Origin: Lepidodermella squamata | Taxonomy: Eukaryota > Gastrotricha | Direction: 5' to 3' | Assembly (NCBI GenBank): GCA_047495785.1 | Contig: JBLDXI010000033.1 | Span: 1,736,001-1,800,000, forward strand | DNA: 64,000 nt | Shown: positions 37,533-49,176 of the stretch, piece by piece | How positions within the stretch are numbered: the first letter of the stretch is position 1 | Layout: each line of letters starts with the position of its first letter | Translations under genes and position numbers: made by a program | Notes under the pieces: generated by a model | The model's database searches: none | The model's input: the letters and a program-made list of their open reading frames with translations, nothing else | Told to the model about the DNA's origin: nothing

Positions 37533-40500
37533 ATGACTGACAAAAAAGCTGCGGCGGTACCAGAAAATGAAGGTTCCTTCAAGGATCTCGCCAAAGCCAT
37601 CTTAGACCGAATCGTTTCTGATCCCAACTCCGAGGAATATACATTTCCATCATGCCTCACCGCGAAGCAGCGGGCCTATATCCACCGGCTTTGCCACTCG
37701 GCGTACAGCGGACAAGTGGCGACCCGCAGTTCGGGGAAAGGAAACAACAGAAGCCTTCATGTTTGGCTGAAAAAGAGCTCCACGGCCATGGCTAACGTTA
37801 GCTCTAGCTATTTCGACGTCAGCATTTCGCCAGCCAGCCTTCAGCACATGCAGGTTATTCTAACGAGGTCGCCGCTAACAGCGAAAGAACGAGCCGAATG
37901 CTCAACTGCCCTTGACAAATTTATTGCCGCCGAAATGCCGAGTGATTTCACGCGATCGGCTTCAGGCCAGCTTTCGACCGGTTTAGCCCAGGTTCCACCT
38001 CAATTACCGACTCAGTTAACGGTCGAGCGTCAAATGGGCATGACGCTACCCATCCAGCGTTACCGTGAGCAAATCTTAGATGCCGTTGACAGGAATCAAG
38101 TTGTGATTATTACGGGCGAGCCTGGTTGTGGTAAAACTACCCAAGTTCCTCAAATGATTTTGGACCGATGCAGCGAAAAGGGTCTGCCTTGCCGTATTGT
38201 TTGCACCCAGCCACGCCGAGTCGCGGCAGTTTCGGTAGCCGCTCGAGTTTCGACAGAGCGTAATGAGAAAATCGGCAATTCGATTGGTTACCAAATCCGA
38301 TTGGAAAGCCGAGTGTCACCGAAAACCGTTCTTACATTTTGCACCACCGGTGTGTTCCTGCGTACGATCATGTCTGGTGTCGATACTGTCGGGAAAACAG
38401 TTACTCACATTTTCATCGACGAAGTCCATGAGCGGGATAGATATTGCGACTTCCTCTTGATCGCAATCCGAGATATTTTATCCCGTTACCCAAAGTTGCG
38501 AGTGATCTTGATGTCAGCTACCATTCAGGCCGATCTGTTTTCAAGTTATTTCAATAACTGTCCGATTATTACTGTGCCTGGCAGGTCGTTCGAGGTTACC
38601 GAGTTTTATTTGGAAGATATTCTGGAGAAAACCAGTCATTTAGCGATGCTGAGATCGAGCAGTTCAGTTAATACCCAAATGATGGCAATGCTTTACGGCT
38701 TCGATGGTCCGGTCGATGAGTCGAACCAAATTGTTTCTCACATTCAGCATCAAGCCACCTCAGCTGATGCGGCTGATATGGATCGTTTGCTATATGCCGC
38801 TTTTACGAATACTCTCGACGATCCGTCAATTAAATCGATGATGGAATTGATTTTGGATCAGCGCGTCGATGTCAACTATCGGCATTCGGAAACGGGTATA
38901 ACCGCCTTAATGGTTGCGGCTCAACGCGGTCAATTGGAGCTGGTGAAGAATCTAGTTAATGATTTGGGCGCCGATTGTTCTCTTACCGCTAATTACGGCT
39001 GGACCGCTGTAGATATGGCTCAACATTTCGGTCAAGTTGCTGTCGCTCAGTTTTTGAAAGACCGTCTCAAGCTTGCTGAGAAGAGCGTGACTTCGAAGAC
39101 TGAGCCACCTCCCGAGCACAATTTAGTCGCTGAATATCATCGATTGTTTGAGGGTTACAACCTCACGAAACCGAAATCCATGGATCATCGTTTGGTTTTC
39201 ACGGTGATCAAATTGGTCCATCAAACAGCTGCCATTGAGGGGGCAATTTTGGTTTTTGTTCCCGGTTACGAAGATATCACCATTTTGCGTCAAATGCTGC
39301 TGAATGATCAGGATTTAATTCGAGGCAATACTCGGATTCAGCTGTTCACCCTGCATTCGCAAATGCAGTCTTCTGAGCAATTCCGCGTTTTCCGAAGACC
39401 CCCACCGAATATGAGAAAAGTCGTCCTATCAACTAACATCGCTGAAACCGGCATTACGATCGACGACATCGTCTTCGTGATCGACACTGGTCTAGTCAAG
39501 GAGAAGTCGTTTGACGCGACTGTTGGAGCGCACGCTTTGGAACTGCGATGGCTGTCTCGGGCCAGTGCAAGCCAGCGGCGAGGCCGCGCTGGTCGTTGCC
39601 AATCCGGTGTCTGCTATCGCTTGTACTCCCGTCGGCAGTTTGCGATGATGCCAGAAAATGATACGGCCGAAATTCTGCGCACGCCTCTTCACGAACTATG
39701 TTTGCAGGTATGAGATTTTTTTTAATATTTAAGGAGGATTTGAATTAATATTTGTTTTTAGGCCAAACTTCTGGCTCCGGTGAGTGACGGCAGTATCATT
39801 GGGTTTCTGAGTCGGGCTCCTGATCCGGTACCTGCTGAACAGACAGCGGCAGCTGTGACGTTACTGAAGCAAATTGAGGCCTTGGATTGTTTTGAAGAGC
39901 TGACCGAATTCGGCCATCACATTGTTGACCTCGCGATTCCACCTCAACTTGCGAAAATGGTTCTCTACTCGATTGTGCTGAAGTGCCTCGACCCGGTGCT
40001 TACCATCGCCTGCATCCTGGCCTACAAAGATCCGTTCATTTTGCCGCCGGGAGTTGAACAACGCCAGGCGCAGGCAATGTCTCGTCGCCGTTTTGAGGCC
40101 GGTGTCTTCTCGGACCACATGGCGCAGTTGAGATCGTTCCAAGCGTGGCAGGATGCGAAAGTCGATGGTTGGGAGGGAAATTTCTGCGAGCAGAACTTCC
40201 TGTCTCAATCGACGATGGACATGGTTGTTGGCATGCGGTCTCAGTTGCTTGGTCAGCTACGAGCCAGCGGTTTCGTCCGTGCCCGTGGCGTCTCCGATAT
40301 TCGTGATTTGAACTCAAATTCTGATAATTGGGCTGTGGTCAAAGCAGCTCTAGCCGCTGGCCTCTACCCTAACCTCGCCTATATCGATAAGGCGAAACGG
40401 CGGATTTCGACCGAAAAGCATCGACGTTGCCGGTTTCATGTCGGCTCAGTCTTCCGTCCAGGTCCTGGTATGACAGAGGGCACGAACATCGAGTCGATCC

Positions 40501-41847
40501 CGACGCAATTTTTGATTTACGACGAGCTGAGTCAAGCCGCTGGACTCACTCAAATTCGGGGTTGTACCGCCATCACAACAGCGACTGTTCTCTTGATCTG
40601 CGGACCAGCCCGCTTAGCCGATCTGGGTGCCGAAATTCCCGACGTTGCTTGCAGTGACGCTGACTCTGAGGACCAAAGTGTTCCTGCCCAGCAACCCCCG
40701 GCTATCAAAATCCCACCCGGTGCTATTGGCGACGAGCCTCCCGAGACGCCGTCTTCGGCCCCGCCTCACGATCACCGTTTCAGGATCGACAACTTCTTGA
40801 AGTTCAAGATTTCACCGCAAGCCGGGTCACTCGTTCGTCAGATGCGAGCTAAATTCCAAGCGCTAGTATTGCGCCGAATTCGAAGCCCGGGCAAGCAAAT
40901 GTCGTCGGCCGATGATGCCTTACTTCAAAAAGTCGTGCAAATCTTGTCCGCCGATGAGCAGCTTCTTGGTATTCCACCTCCGTCTGGTATCGGAAAACGA
41001 CCTCGTCCGATTGCCAACGAGGCTGTTCTGTCGACTGGAAATGACGATCCATCGGCCGAGCTGAGTAATATCACTTTTGAAGACCCGATTGACCAAATGC
41101 AGGCTCAACACTTGGCGCTGAGCTCCGTCTCTGCCGGTGGCGGATTGCACCACGGCTCCCCAAAGACCATGGTTTTGACCACTTCCCATTCAGCAACGAA
41201 TTTCAACTCGAGCCCTAAGCAGTCGGCTACTGGAGGTTCGAATACAGTAATGAAGGTATTCAGCCCGCCTCGTGTCGGTGCAAGTCGCGGCATGTTTGTT
41301 TTCGTTGTCTCTTGCCTGCGCAAATTGAGCGATTTTCACGAAGTTCGCCGCTCTGAAACGTGGAATGCCAGCGGACCTGACCAGGCCGCCAGATTTTCGA
41401 AAATTCTCGCTCAATCTGGAACAATCTACGTTCTTTTCGCTGTTGATTCTGCTGGAGGATTCAACGGGTCTGTTTTTCGATAAATTTTTGAGAACATTTT
41501 TAAGGTGGATTTTTTTCAGTTATGCTCGTTTGATGGCTCACATGTCTGGAACCTACTCGTTCAGGCTTCAGTGGATTCGAACGTGTTTGCTGCCTCAACA
41601 GCTCATCGCAGCCCGCTTGTCAGGCCCTCAGCTATTGTTTCTGAGGAATGGCGAAGCTCAGGCAGCTGCGGGTGATGGCGAGTCCTACGAATTGCCGCCC
41701 ACTGTTGGTCACACTTTGTTGCGCCTTTGGAGTCAACAGGTGGCGACAAATGCGGCTGGCAATGCTTCTCTGAATACGGCTGCGATTGACACGACCGAGT
41801 TGCTGCGATTGGTTAGTCAGCAAGCTGATTTCACCAACCAATTTTGA
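37533..41847 (+). CDS. YTHDC2: YTHDC2-like DExH RNA helicase with R3H, ankyrin and YTH-type regions
   Basis: Three exons (37533-39707, 39762-41467, 41520-41847), 1402 residues. The order is: an R3H domain (about 35-95), a DEAH-type helicase core (Walker A GEPGCGKTTQ, box DEVHERD, MSAT, TNIAETGITIDD, QRRGRAGR), ankyrin-like repeats inserted inside the helicase core (TALMVAAQRGQLELVKNL), HA2 and OB-fold regions, then a C-terminal YTH-like domain. The ankyrin insertion is diagnostic for YTHDC2 over other DHX proteins. YTHDC2 is needed for the switch from mitosis to meiosis in mouse germ cells. The YTH part keeps IYVLFAVDSAGGFNGYARL and FRLQWIRTCLLP. It lacks about 12 residues between them, where the second m6A-cage tryptophan normally sits. 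Confidence 0.9.
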
Positions 41848-42439
41848 GAGTGAAAGAAAGTCAAATTGAAGGATTTTAGCCTGATTTGTTGATTGGCTGG
41901 ATTGATTATATGAGAACTTGCTTTTTGTTTTCTACCCTTTTTGAGTTTCATTATATGTACTCCGTGTGCAACTTTGCTCAAGAAACAACCTATATTCATA
42001 CCCCTAACAAAACTCTTCTTGCCTGTAAACAATGAGGTATTCAAAATTGCTGTTCTATTTACGCAAAAGTGATGGTTTTTAGATTCTATATATAATACCT
42101 GGTGCCTTGTGCCATTCATTTGAGAGTTGATTATTTGCAATGTATCATACAACAAATTATTAGCCGTATCTATATTAGGGTACCGCTCGCGTACTTTCCC
42201 GCTCATCTTTCTCCTCATCCGATTGAACAATCTTCAGCTTTCGTTGTGTACATAACGCTATCATGGCCGCGCTTTATGCGCTCAGTGTCTCTTCTTTCTT
42301 TTGCATGATTTCTTGATTTTCAAAAAATCTTTCACGATGCTTTAACCCAATAAAAAATACGTAAGGTCGCATCGGGTTGTTTTATTTCGAGCTGGGTATC
42401 ATAAAATTCACCGGAATCTCAGGTTATTTCAGTCTGCTT
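41848..42439. other. Convergent 3' region
   Basis: Holds the 3' UTR of the YTHDC2-like gene, with a likely poly(A) signal CCAATAAAAAA near 42347. It also holds the short 3' UTR of the convergent secreted-protein gene. Nothing else was seen. Confidence 0.35.
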
Positions 42440-43321
42440 TTACTGGCTTGGAACATCCTTAACACCTCCAACCTGCTGACACATGTGATAACGGATGTTA
42501 GTCGACATCGATTCAATGTCTCGTTTCGCGCTCTTCGGGCTCAGAACAACAACATCGAGCCCAGTGTAGGCTGCCCCAGCGTTCAGGCTCCATTTACCAA
42601 TATCGACAATAAGTCTCTGCCCGCTCGGAGCGACTTGGTTGGGGTTGGCTTTCTGAGCTCCGTCGCTGATAAGTGTAACAAATTTGAACGACGAAGGCGC
42701 GGGGACAGTGTTATTCATAGGCAGGCCCTTGGATCTAGCTTGAAACGCCGCTTTAATCATGGCGACCAGCGGTACTTTCTTGTTCTTTTTGTTCGCATTT
42801 CTGTCGGGCTTAGCGCGGCCATTGCCACCCCTGCGACCCATTGCAGTCGTTGGAGCGGCGGTCGTTGGAGCAGCCGTAGTCACAGTTTGGTTATCAGTAT
42901 TTTCTTTGAAATAGTACAGGTTAGTTCCATCCAAAATTGCGACGTAAAACTAAAGAGAAAACAATATTTTTAGGGCAACATTTTAGGAAATAAATGGCTT
43001 TACATCTTCGGGTTTAATGTCACTGCCAACTCGCCCGATCAATTTAGAAATAGGACCCAAATACGGGCTATCTTTAGCATTGCCCTGTTTTCCTCGGCCA
43101 TTAACAGGAGCCGTTGAGGCATTTTCTTTGGCTAGGTCAAGAACAATAGCAAATTTCGAGCCAGCAGCAGCCGAAGTGAAGCATTGCTGCAAAGCTAGAT
43201 CGATTCCTTCCAGTGGCTTTTTATTGTCACCGCCCCTCTGCCGTCCGTTGTCACCTGGTTTGGCCTCCGATCCAAGAAAAGCACACAGGGCTACCAGTAG
43301 CACAATTTCAAAACGCATCAT
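42440..43321 (-). CDS. Secreted protein with a degenerate von Willebrand A-like fold
   Basis: Two exons (43321-43004, 42949-42440), 275 residues. The start is a tandem Met (MMRFEIVLLVALCAFLGSEA), a clear signal peptide. The body contains FAIVLDLAKENAS and, later, FKFVTLISDGAQKANPNQV. These sit where a vWA domain would have its first and fourth strands (..VVLITDG..). The metal-binding DxSxS motif is absent (DLAKENAS). A basic Gly/Arg/Asn-rich and Thr-Pro-Ala repeat linker (TTAAPTTAAPTTA) divides the halves. Function is unknown; an extracellular adhesion or matrix role would be inference. Confidence 0.6.
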
Positions 43322-44847
43322 TTCTGAATTAGTTTAACGACCACGAAAAGTAGGTATATAACTTTTTCCGTGAATTTACTCCTTTATATAAGCTATAATG
43401 CTTACGCAGGGAAACAGTCGCGTTGGCAGATGAGCACGTTTTTGTCACGACCCAGGAATGCATGCATATGAAAGTTAATTAGCATTAACATTTCGTTTGG
43501 CTTGTTGTTTTGTATTTTTTTCAGTGCCGCATCGAACTCATGCCCCCAATCTCCGGGAGGCAAATTAATTCACTGCGCAGTAGTGATATGTGTTTATGGC
43601 AGCTACAAAATCGAAAATATCATGATAAACCACTCTGGCATTAATGGACTGGTCATCTTAATTATTATTCTAGAATCATCCCCATCAAAAATAAGATATG
43701 ACGACCATTACTAGCGCTGACAAGACTTGAAAATGCCTAGAAATCCTTAGCAATAGCGACTACTTCTGGACATTTCCAAGGTTTTTTCCTGGTTTTGGGA
43801 AATTTCCAGCGGGCTCTGTTTCCCAGTTTTGCCGGTTTTGTAACACCAAGCCTGCATGACCTTTGGAAATACTGATTAATCATGGTTTGACACCAATATT
43901 CGACACAAATAGCTTGCGTTTGGTGCCAAGTTTAAAAACTTTATCCTGTTTATCCCCGAATGCCGTGAATACTCACGTGAATACCGTGAAGTCGTGATTT
44001 CAAACTTAAGGAAATCTCGCTCCGGGTTCGAGAAGGCCGCGTGTCCACGTCCTTTGGCCTTTGTGTAACCCGTTATCGATTGATATGCACAGGCCTGATC
44101 CATATAATGTCTAAAATTATTCATCAAAGGGGTTACAGCGTGTTTATAAAAAAGCCGGGCCACTGCAACAATATCCTTGCTACTGCGCGCTATCGATTTT
44201 TTCGCGGACATGCGGTTTCAGCAACAAAACTGCCGGTTTTTTATGGTCATTCTCGAATAAAATATGTCAGTTTTCATTGTGAGCGTTGGAATTCACGGCA
44301 AGCTGTGCTGCAAGATGACGAGATTCGAACTCGGGGTCCAATAACTTCTCGTACCTCATGCTCGTATCTGGTCGGAGCCGGGTTGCTCCCGTGTCTTGAT
44401 ACTTGATAAAACTAAACTTTGAATGCAACATTGCTCCTCGCAATAATTATTAATCGATATTTCAAATTTAATTATTGAGATTCATGACAGCGGTCATAAC
44501 TCGTTATTAATGGATGAAAACGATTGAATAATGTTCCCGTCAAAAGTAAAAATAAATCGATTGATTTGAATGCAGCAATCGCGTGGGCTTCAAAAACGTC
44601 AAAAACGCGCCACGTTGAAGCCGTGAAAACAAAGGTTCTTTTGCCTCACAAGGTATTTGAGTCGCGTGTGATCTAAAAGCACGAGCCGATAATGGCTGTG
44701 TTTGTGAACCTTGATCGCGTGGCACAGGGCCTATAAATTGCGATTTATTTTCTCGATTTAATCATCACCTGCTTTTGCAATTTAAAGCTCATAGCAATCT
44801 TCTCGCTTTCATTTTCGTTCGTGTTTTGATCATTCTCTAACTTCAAA
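43322..44847. other. Intergenic region upstream of the small heat-shock gene
   Basis: 1.5 kb between divergent genes. A TATA box lies at 44732-44737 (CTATAAATT), 110 bp before the sHSP ATG, and one TTCTCGAA half-site pair (heat-shock-element core) near 44247. A patch at 44316-44400 resembles the 3' half of a tRNA on the minus strand, but does not fold well. Confidence 0.4.
44732..44737 (+). promoter_or_regulatory. TATA box of the small heat-shock protein gene
   Basis: TATAAA in CCTATAAATTGCG, about 110 bp upstream of the ATG at 44848; it fits a 5' UTR of about 80 bases. Confidence 0.55.
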
Positions 44848-46197
44848 ATGGCCTGCTCTTACACCTCGATCCCCTCGACCTTCGCTGCTGCTGCTGGATA
44901 CACCAGCCCGATCAACGTCGAGAGCCTGCTCCGCAACAAGGTCGACATCTACTCGCCGTCGTCTGTTGAGCGCAGCCTCCTCAACGCCGCCGTCCTGACC
45001 CCGTTCGCCGCCGCTGGCATCCACAACGTCAACGCCTTCGCCTCGTCCCCGATCGCCTACAACAACGCCGCCCTGTTCGCTGGCGCTGCTGCCTCGCCGA
45101 TCGAGTGCGGAGCCGAGACCGGCCGCGTCTTCGGTGCCGAGTGCGGTGCCCAGCTGGCCGCCATCGTCGCCGCCCGCCTCAACACCTTCGTCGGCCAGGA
45201 GGTGGCCGTCCGCATCGGCGCCCAGTGGGGAGCCGAGATGTGCGCCAAGCTGGGTGCCGAGCTCGCCGTCAAGCTCGTCAACGGCTGGCCGGTCGAGCAG
45301 TGCGCCCGCTGGTGCTACACCTTCGGAGCCGAGCACGGCGCTGAACTGGGTGCCATCATCGCCCAGCGCCTGGGTGCCATCTACACCGCCGAGTTCGCCG
45401 CCCGCATCGGCGCCGAGCTCTTCGCCGACGTCTGCGCCAAGCAGTGCTACGTCATCGCCGCCCGCGTCGCCGAGTCGCGCTTCGGTGCTGCCCCCAACAC
45501 CTGGAACGCCGCCCGCCGCGCCAACAACTGGACCGGCTCGTTCGAGCGCTTCGGTGGCATCAACTACCCGACCACCTTCGGCTCCTTCGGTGCCAACACC
45601 TGGTCGAACACCCTGTCGGCTGACAACAAGCTGTACAACATCGCCTTCCGCCCGTCCTCCGAGGTCGAGCTCTACACCCTGACCCACCCGATCCGCATGA
45701 TCGACGTCGAGGGCAACCGCCAGCTGTACTTGTGCTTCGAGCTCAAGGGCTTCAAGCCTGAGGAAGTCACCGTCACCCTGAACAAGGCCGAGCGCGCCGT
45801 CGTCGTCGAGGCTGCCCACGAGGCCAAGGACGGCAAGGAGCACACCGTCGCCCGCAAGTACTCGCGCAAGTTCGTCCTGCCCGAGGTTAGTTAATCATTG
45901 AGCATTCAGTCATCACCTATTTAAATGTTAATTCCATCTTTCTAGACCCTTGCCAAGATCGACCTGACCAAGGTTGAGCTCAAGTCGTGCCTGACCCAGG
46001 AGGGCCACCTCGTCGTCGAGTGCCAGCTGCCGAAGATGACCACCGAGGAGATCGCCAAGTGCCCGACCATGTCCGAGCTGTACAACAAGCTGCCCGCCTT
46101 CGGAGGCTTCAACGCCGCCGTCCAGGCCTTCGGCGGCATCAACGGCGTCAACTGCCACGTCAACGCCGTCAAGCCCGTCACCGTCAAGACCGCCTAA
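44848..46197 (+). CDS. Small heat-shock (alpha-crystallin) protein with a novel Ala/Gly-rich repeat N-terminal region
   Basis: Two exons (44848-45885, 45946-46197), 429 residues, two to three times the usual sHSP length. The C-terminal third is an alpha-crystallin domain: LYLCFELKGFKPEEVTVTL, a strand region VVVEAAHE, KYSRKFVLPE across the intron, and LTQEGHLVVECQLPK, the family LSxxGxLxIEAPL strand. Residues about 85-215 form an imperfect repeat built on GAExGAxLxAxxAxRL, about 20-28 residues per unit, with conserved Cys. I know no sHSP with this region. Codon use is extreme (almost all third positions G or C), implying very high expression. It probably acts as an ATP-independent holdase; the repeat may form a coiled or stacked helical array. 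Confidence 0.8.
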
Positions 46198-46604
46198 ATG
46201 AAAGCCACATCCAAAGAGAAGATGAGCACTAATGCGCAATGCTAAAGAACTTTGCTTGAGAAAAATTGTGATACCATTCGATGTGATAATCTTGTGTTAT
46301 TCGCAGCTTTCCTCGAGACAGTAAAACAAGAGATGTTGCGTAAACGAGGTTTCGTATTTAAGGTTTCATCCAAGGTTTCCTGTGACTTAGCGGAGAGTTC
46401 AGTTTCAGTTGAAGATGATGGGTACCAAATCAGCAGGGTGAAAGTTCGCCTCCACGCCATGCAACACTTTTTGCACCAAGCTTAAATAATTTCTCCTTAA
46501 AATAAATATTCAAGTAGTCCTAATGGAATAACTTCACCCAAGTCCAGAAGGGGGTTGTCAACTTTTTCCAGAAATAATTTAAGATCATACTTCTTGGGAT
46601 CAAT

Positions 46605-46870
46605 ACTATTACTATAGTATATAATATAATACTATATAATATATAATATAATATAATATAATATAATACTATATAATACAATACTTTATTAAGTTTTGCC
46701 CCAACGTCAGCCTCATCTGACGACAAACCCAAACCGCGATGATGAGGCGTGGTGACTGGCCCTGAGCGCGAACTTGGCCGCACGAGTCTAGCGAACCTCA
46801 CCGGTAGCTGGTCTCGAGGCGGCCGTTGATGAACGTTCCGGCCTGGTGGCTTTTAATTAGCCCCACTTCC
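46605..46870 (-). repeat. Probable LINE 3' fragment with (TATAT)n tail
   Basis: On the minus strand a GC-rich block (46870-46687) contains CATCTGACGATGAGGCTGAC, then TTGGGGCAAAACTTAATAAAG. It runs directly into a TATATTATAT microsatellite (46686-46605). Non-LTR retrotransposons of CR1/L2/RTE type often end in a conserved short 3' UTR and then a simple repeat. This reads as a 5'-truncated insertion. The family is not established. Confidence 0.4.
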
Positions 46871-47651
46871 GGAGGGGTCAGTCGCTTTCAGAGCGGATTT
46901 TCTAATGATAAACAAAACGTAATTTCAAAAATGGTATTTTCATCTCAGAATATCAACTTGGAGCTTTGAGAAATAATTTCAAGGTTGCAGGTAGATAACA
47001 AAGAAGGGTAATATAATTACCTAGATTACTTGTCATGAAATGAGATAATATCGTAAGTTATTAAGAAACGATGACATCCGAATATTCAAAGTCACTTTTT
47101 AGCATGAATGAGCTTCTTCTTAAATTTTGTATCTTGATGCTTAGCGGTCCGATTCATCTTAAATCGGTATTGGACAAAAATTGTAGTCATTTCGATTAAT
47201 CTGCGCTCATGCAAGGCAAGTGATGTGGCAAGTGATTTATTTTGTGAAGCTTCTTCGGTGTGGAGATTCTGAGGGATGGTTTCGAGCATTTGGATATCGA
47301 AAACCATTCCTCGAATTCGTGTTCCTCCTGTAAACGGCCGGAAATATTTCTTATCAATTTTCCGAATTTATTGATAAAAAATTACACGGCGGTCATCGGG
47401 TGAAAAGCAGACAGGATAAAACAAAGAGGACCGTTCCTGATTTGTTGTAGGCTCAATGATGACTTGTGAAGCGTGAAGCAGCTAGAAAACTTGTTCAAAT
47501 TATTATGATTTATGAGGATGGTGTTTGGATTTATCAATCCAATTGCGAATTGAAAATCCGAAGAATTTCAATACTGTTAACTAATTAGCCGGACTGATAT
47601 AATACGCTCGAATTTAATTACTTGCCGCGCTTCTAGATATGACGATTAAAG

Positions 47652-47659
47652 TATATAAG
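47652..47659 (+). promoter_or_regulatory. TATA box of the basic secreted protein gene
   Basis: TATATAAG, 87 bp before the ATG at 47746. Confidence 0.55.
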
Positions 47660-47745
47660 AAGGGTGGATATTGAAGAAACAATCATCGAGCTCCATTCCA
47701 GTTTTAATCAATATTTAATTTTCGCTCAAATATCAACCCATAAAG

Positions 47746-48360
47746 ATGCGCGCTGTTTTTGCTTTCGCTGCTGTTGTTCTTTTGGCTCTCGGTAAATTTT
47801 AGCTTTGAAGACGTCGTTAGATATGATATTTTTACTCATATGGTCCAATAATCAAACTCATTTTCATTCTTTTAGCTTTCTCCGAAGCCGAGGCTGGCCG
47901 CGGTAACAAGGGCAAAGGCGTGTCGAAGAGCATCTCAAAGAGCGTCTCCATCAGCGTGTCGTACAACCGGCAGCCGAAGAAGCACGCGATGAAGAAGCGC
48001 CCGGCGAAGAAGGCCTTCGTCGCTGGGCGCAAGCACCGCCGTGCCTCGTTCTCCAAGTCCGTGTCCGCGTCGGTGTCGGCCCGCACGAACAAGCACACCC
48101 GCAAGGTCTCCACCAAGAAGTTCATGCGCGTGCACAAGCGCGGATCCATGTCCGGCTCGTTCTCGCGATCGGGCTCCTTCGGCTACAACAACAAGGGCGG
48201 CAAGCGCCACGGTGGCAAGAAGTTCGGCGGCAAGAAGTTTGGTGGCAAGAAGGGCGGCAAGCACGGCAAGGGTCGCAAGGGCCACAAGAGCGGCAGCTAC
48301 TCGGCCTCCAACAACTTCTCTTACTCGGTTGCCGTCGAGACTGGTGCTGCTGCTGAGTAA
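47746..48360 (+). CDS. Secreted, very basic Ser/Lys/Gly-rich repeat protein
   Basis: Two exons (47746-47791, 47876-48360), 176 residues. The signal peptide MRAVFAFAAVVLLALAFSEAEA is split by the intron. The mature part has an alternating Ser repeat (SKSISKSVSISVS, SFSKSVSASVSA), then repeated KKFGGKKFGGKKGG units, and ends in a short acidic tail (VETGAAAE). It has a TATA box and strong G/C third positions, so it is probably highly expressed. The composition suggests an extracellular structural, cuticle or silk-like matrix protein, but no family is recognised. Confidence 0.65.
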
Positions 48361-48576
48361 AGATTCGATCCGAAAAACTGTATTTCCTACGGATTCCTGT
48401 TGATCCAACTCTCCTTGATAATTTATTGGCGAAAGTCTGAATAAACGCTTAAATTTTCAAGTACTGTTGTTGTTGTAGTTGTTTGAACGCGAAGTTGAAA
48501 CTGCTAAGAATAGCACGAAGAGCTGCGTTCAATTGGAGACCTTATTGTTGAATACGACCCCAAGGACAATGAGCCA

Positions 48577-48648
48577 GCGTCAGTGGTGTAACGGTCAGCA
48601 TGGTTGCCTTCCAAGCAGCCGATCCGGGTTCGACTCCCGGCTGACGCA
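48577..48648 (+). tRNA. tRNA-Gly (UCC)
   Basis: 72-nt cloverleaf. Acceptor GCGTCAG pairs with CTGACGC; anticodon stem GTTGC/GCAGC with loop CTTCCAA gives anticodon UCC; T-arm CCGGG TTCGACT CCCGG is perfect. Discriminator A. T-rich sequence follows, as for pol III termination. Confidence 0.93.
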
Positions 48649-49094
48649 CATTTTTTGCATTTTTCTAATAATTTTTCATTTCATAAATTTTCTGAAATAA
48701 TAAGATTAATTCAGCGATACCTCATTTGAAGGCAACTGAAGGCGCGACAAATTTTCCGTGTTCAAAGTGTAGTATCTGTTCTTTATAATAATAATCTACA
48801 ACGCCCTCTATGTGGGGGCTTCAATATTAGCCTGATTTTTGGCTCCAAGGGCAGGCGTTTCCAGCCTGCTGGTCCCGCCCACGAGTCGGCCCGGTATTGC
48901 AGTGCTTCAGGCATTTGGCTCACCCTTTCAATGGGGCAAAAGCAATACAAAAACAAATCTCTTCTAATTTTACACTTCTCATTTAAGCGGAGGATGGTTG
49001 TTGAGTTCAGTAGCGGAGAATATAAAACTGTCAACGCGCCGCACTGTGAGGGATTTACTACATATTGCATCTATTGTCATCACAAAATATGAAA

Positions 49095-49176
49095 GCTGCT
49101 ATGCCCGAGTGGTTAAGGGGTCTGACTTGAAATCAGATGCGGTCTCCGCGCGTAGGTTCAAATCCTACTGGCAGCG
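49095..49176 (+). tRNA. tRNA-Ser (UGA)
   Basis: 82-nt class II tRNA. Acceptor GCTGCTA pairs with TGGCAGC (one G-T pair); anticodon stem TCTGA/TCAGA with loop CTTGAAA gives UGA; the long variable arm GCGGTCTCCGC is present; discriminator G as expected for Ser. TTTTT follows within 10 bases. Confidence 0.92.

Larger units (their letters stand above)
46198..47745. other. Intergenic region with repeat debris
   Basis: 1.5 kb. It contains the sHSP 3' UTR, a likely LINE 3' end with a simple-repeat tail (46605-46870), and AT-rich sequence. A TATA box (TATATAAG, 47652-47659) precedes the next gene. Confidence 0.4.

Noticed and set aside
44316-44400. A tRNA-like patch on the minus strand with a TTCGAATC box
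   Set aside because: The T-arm-like part is present, but the acceptor has two mismatches and no good anticodon stem forms; at most it is a tRNA-derived SINE scrap.
44830-45843. Long open frame on the strand opposite the small heat-shock gene
   Set aside because: It is a by-product of the extreme G/C third-position bias of the real gene on the plus strand.
46252-46485. 77-codon open frame just after the small heat-shock gene
   Set aside because: It lies in the expected 3' UTR and lacks the strong codon bias of the neighbouring gene; no motif seen.
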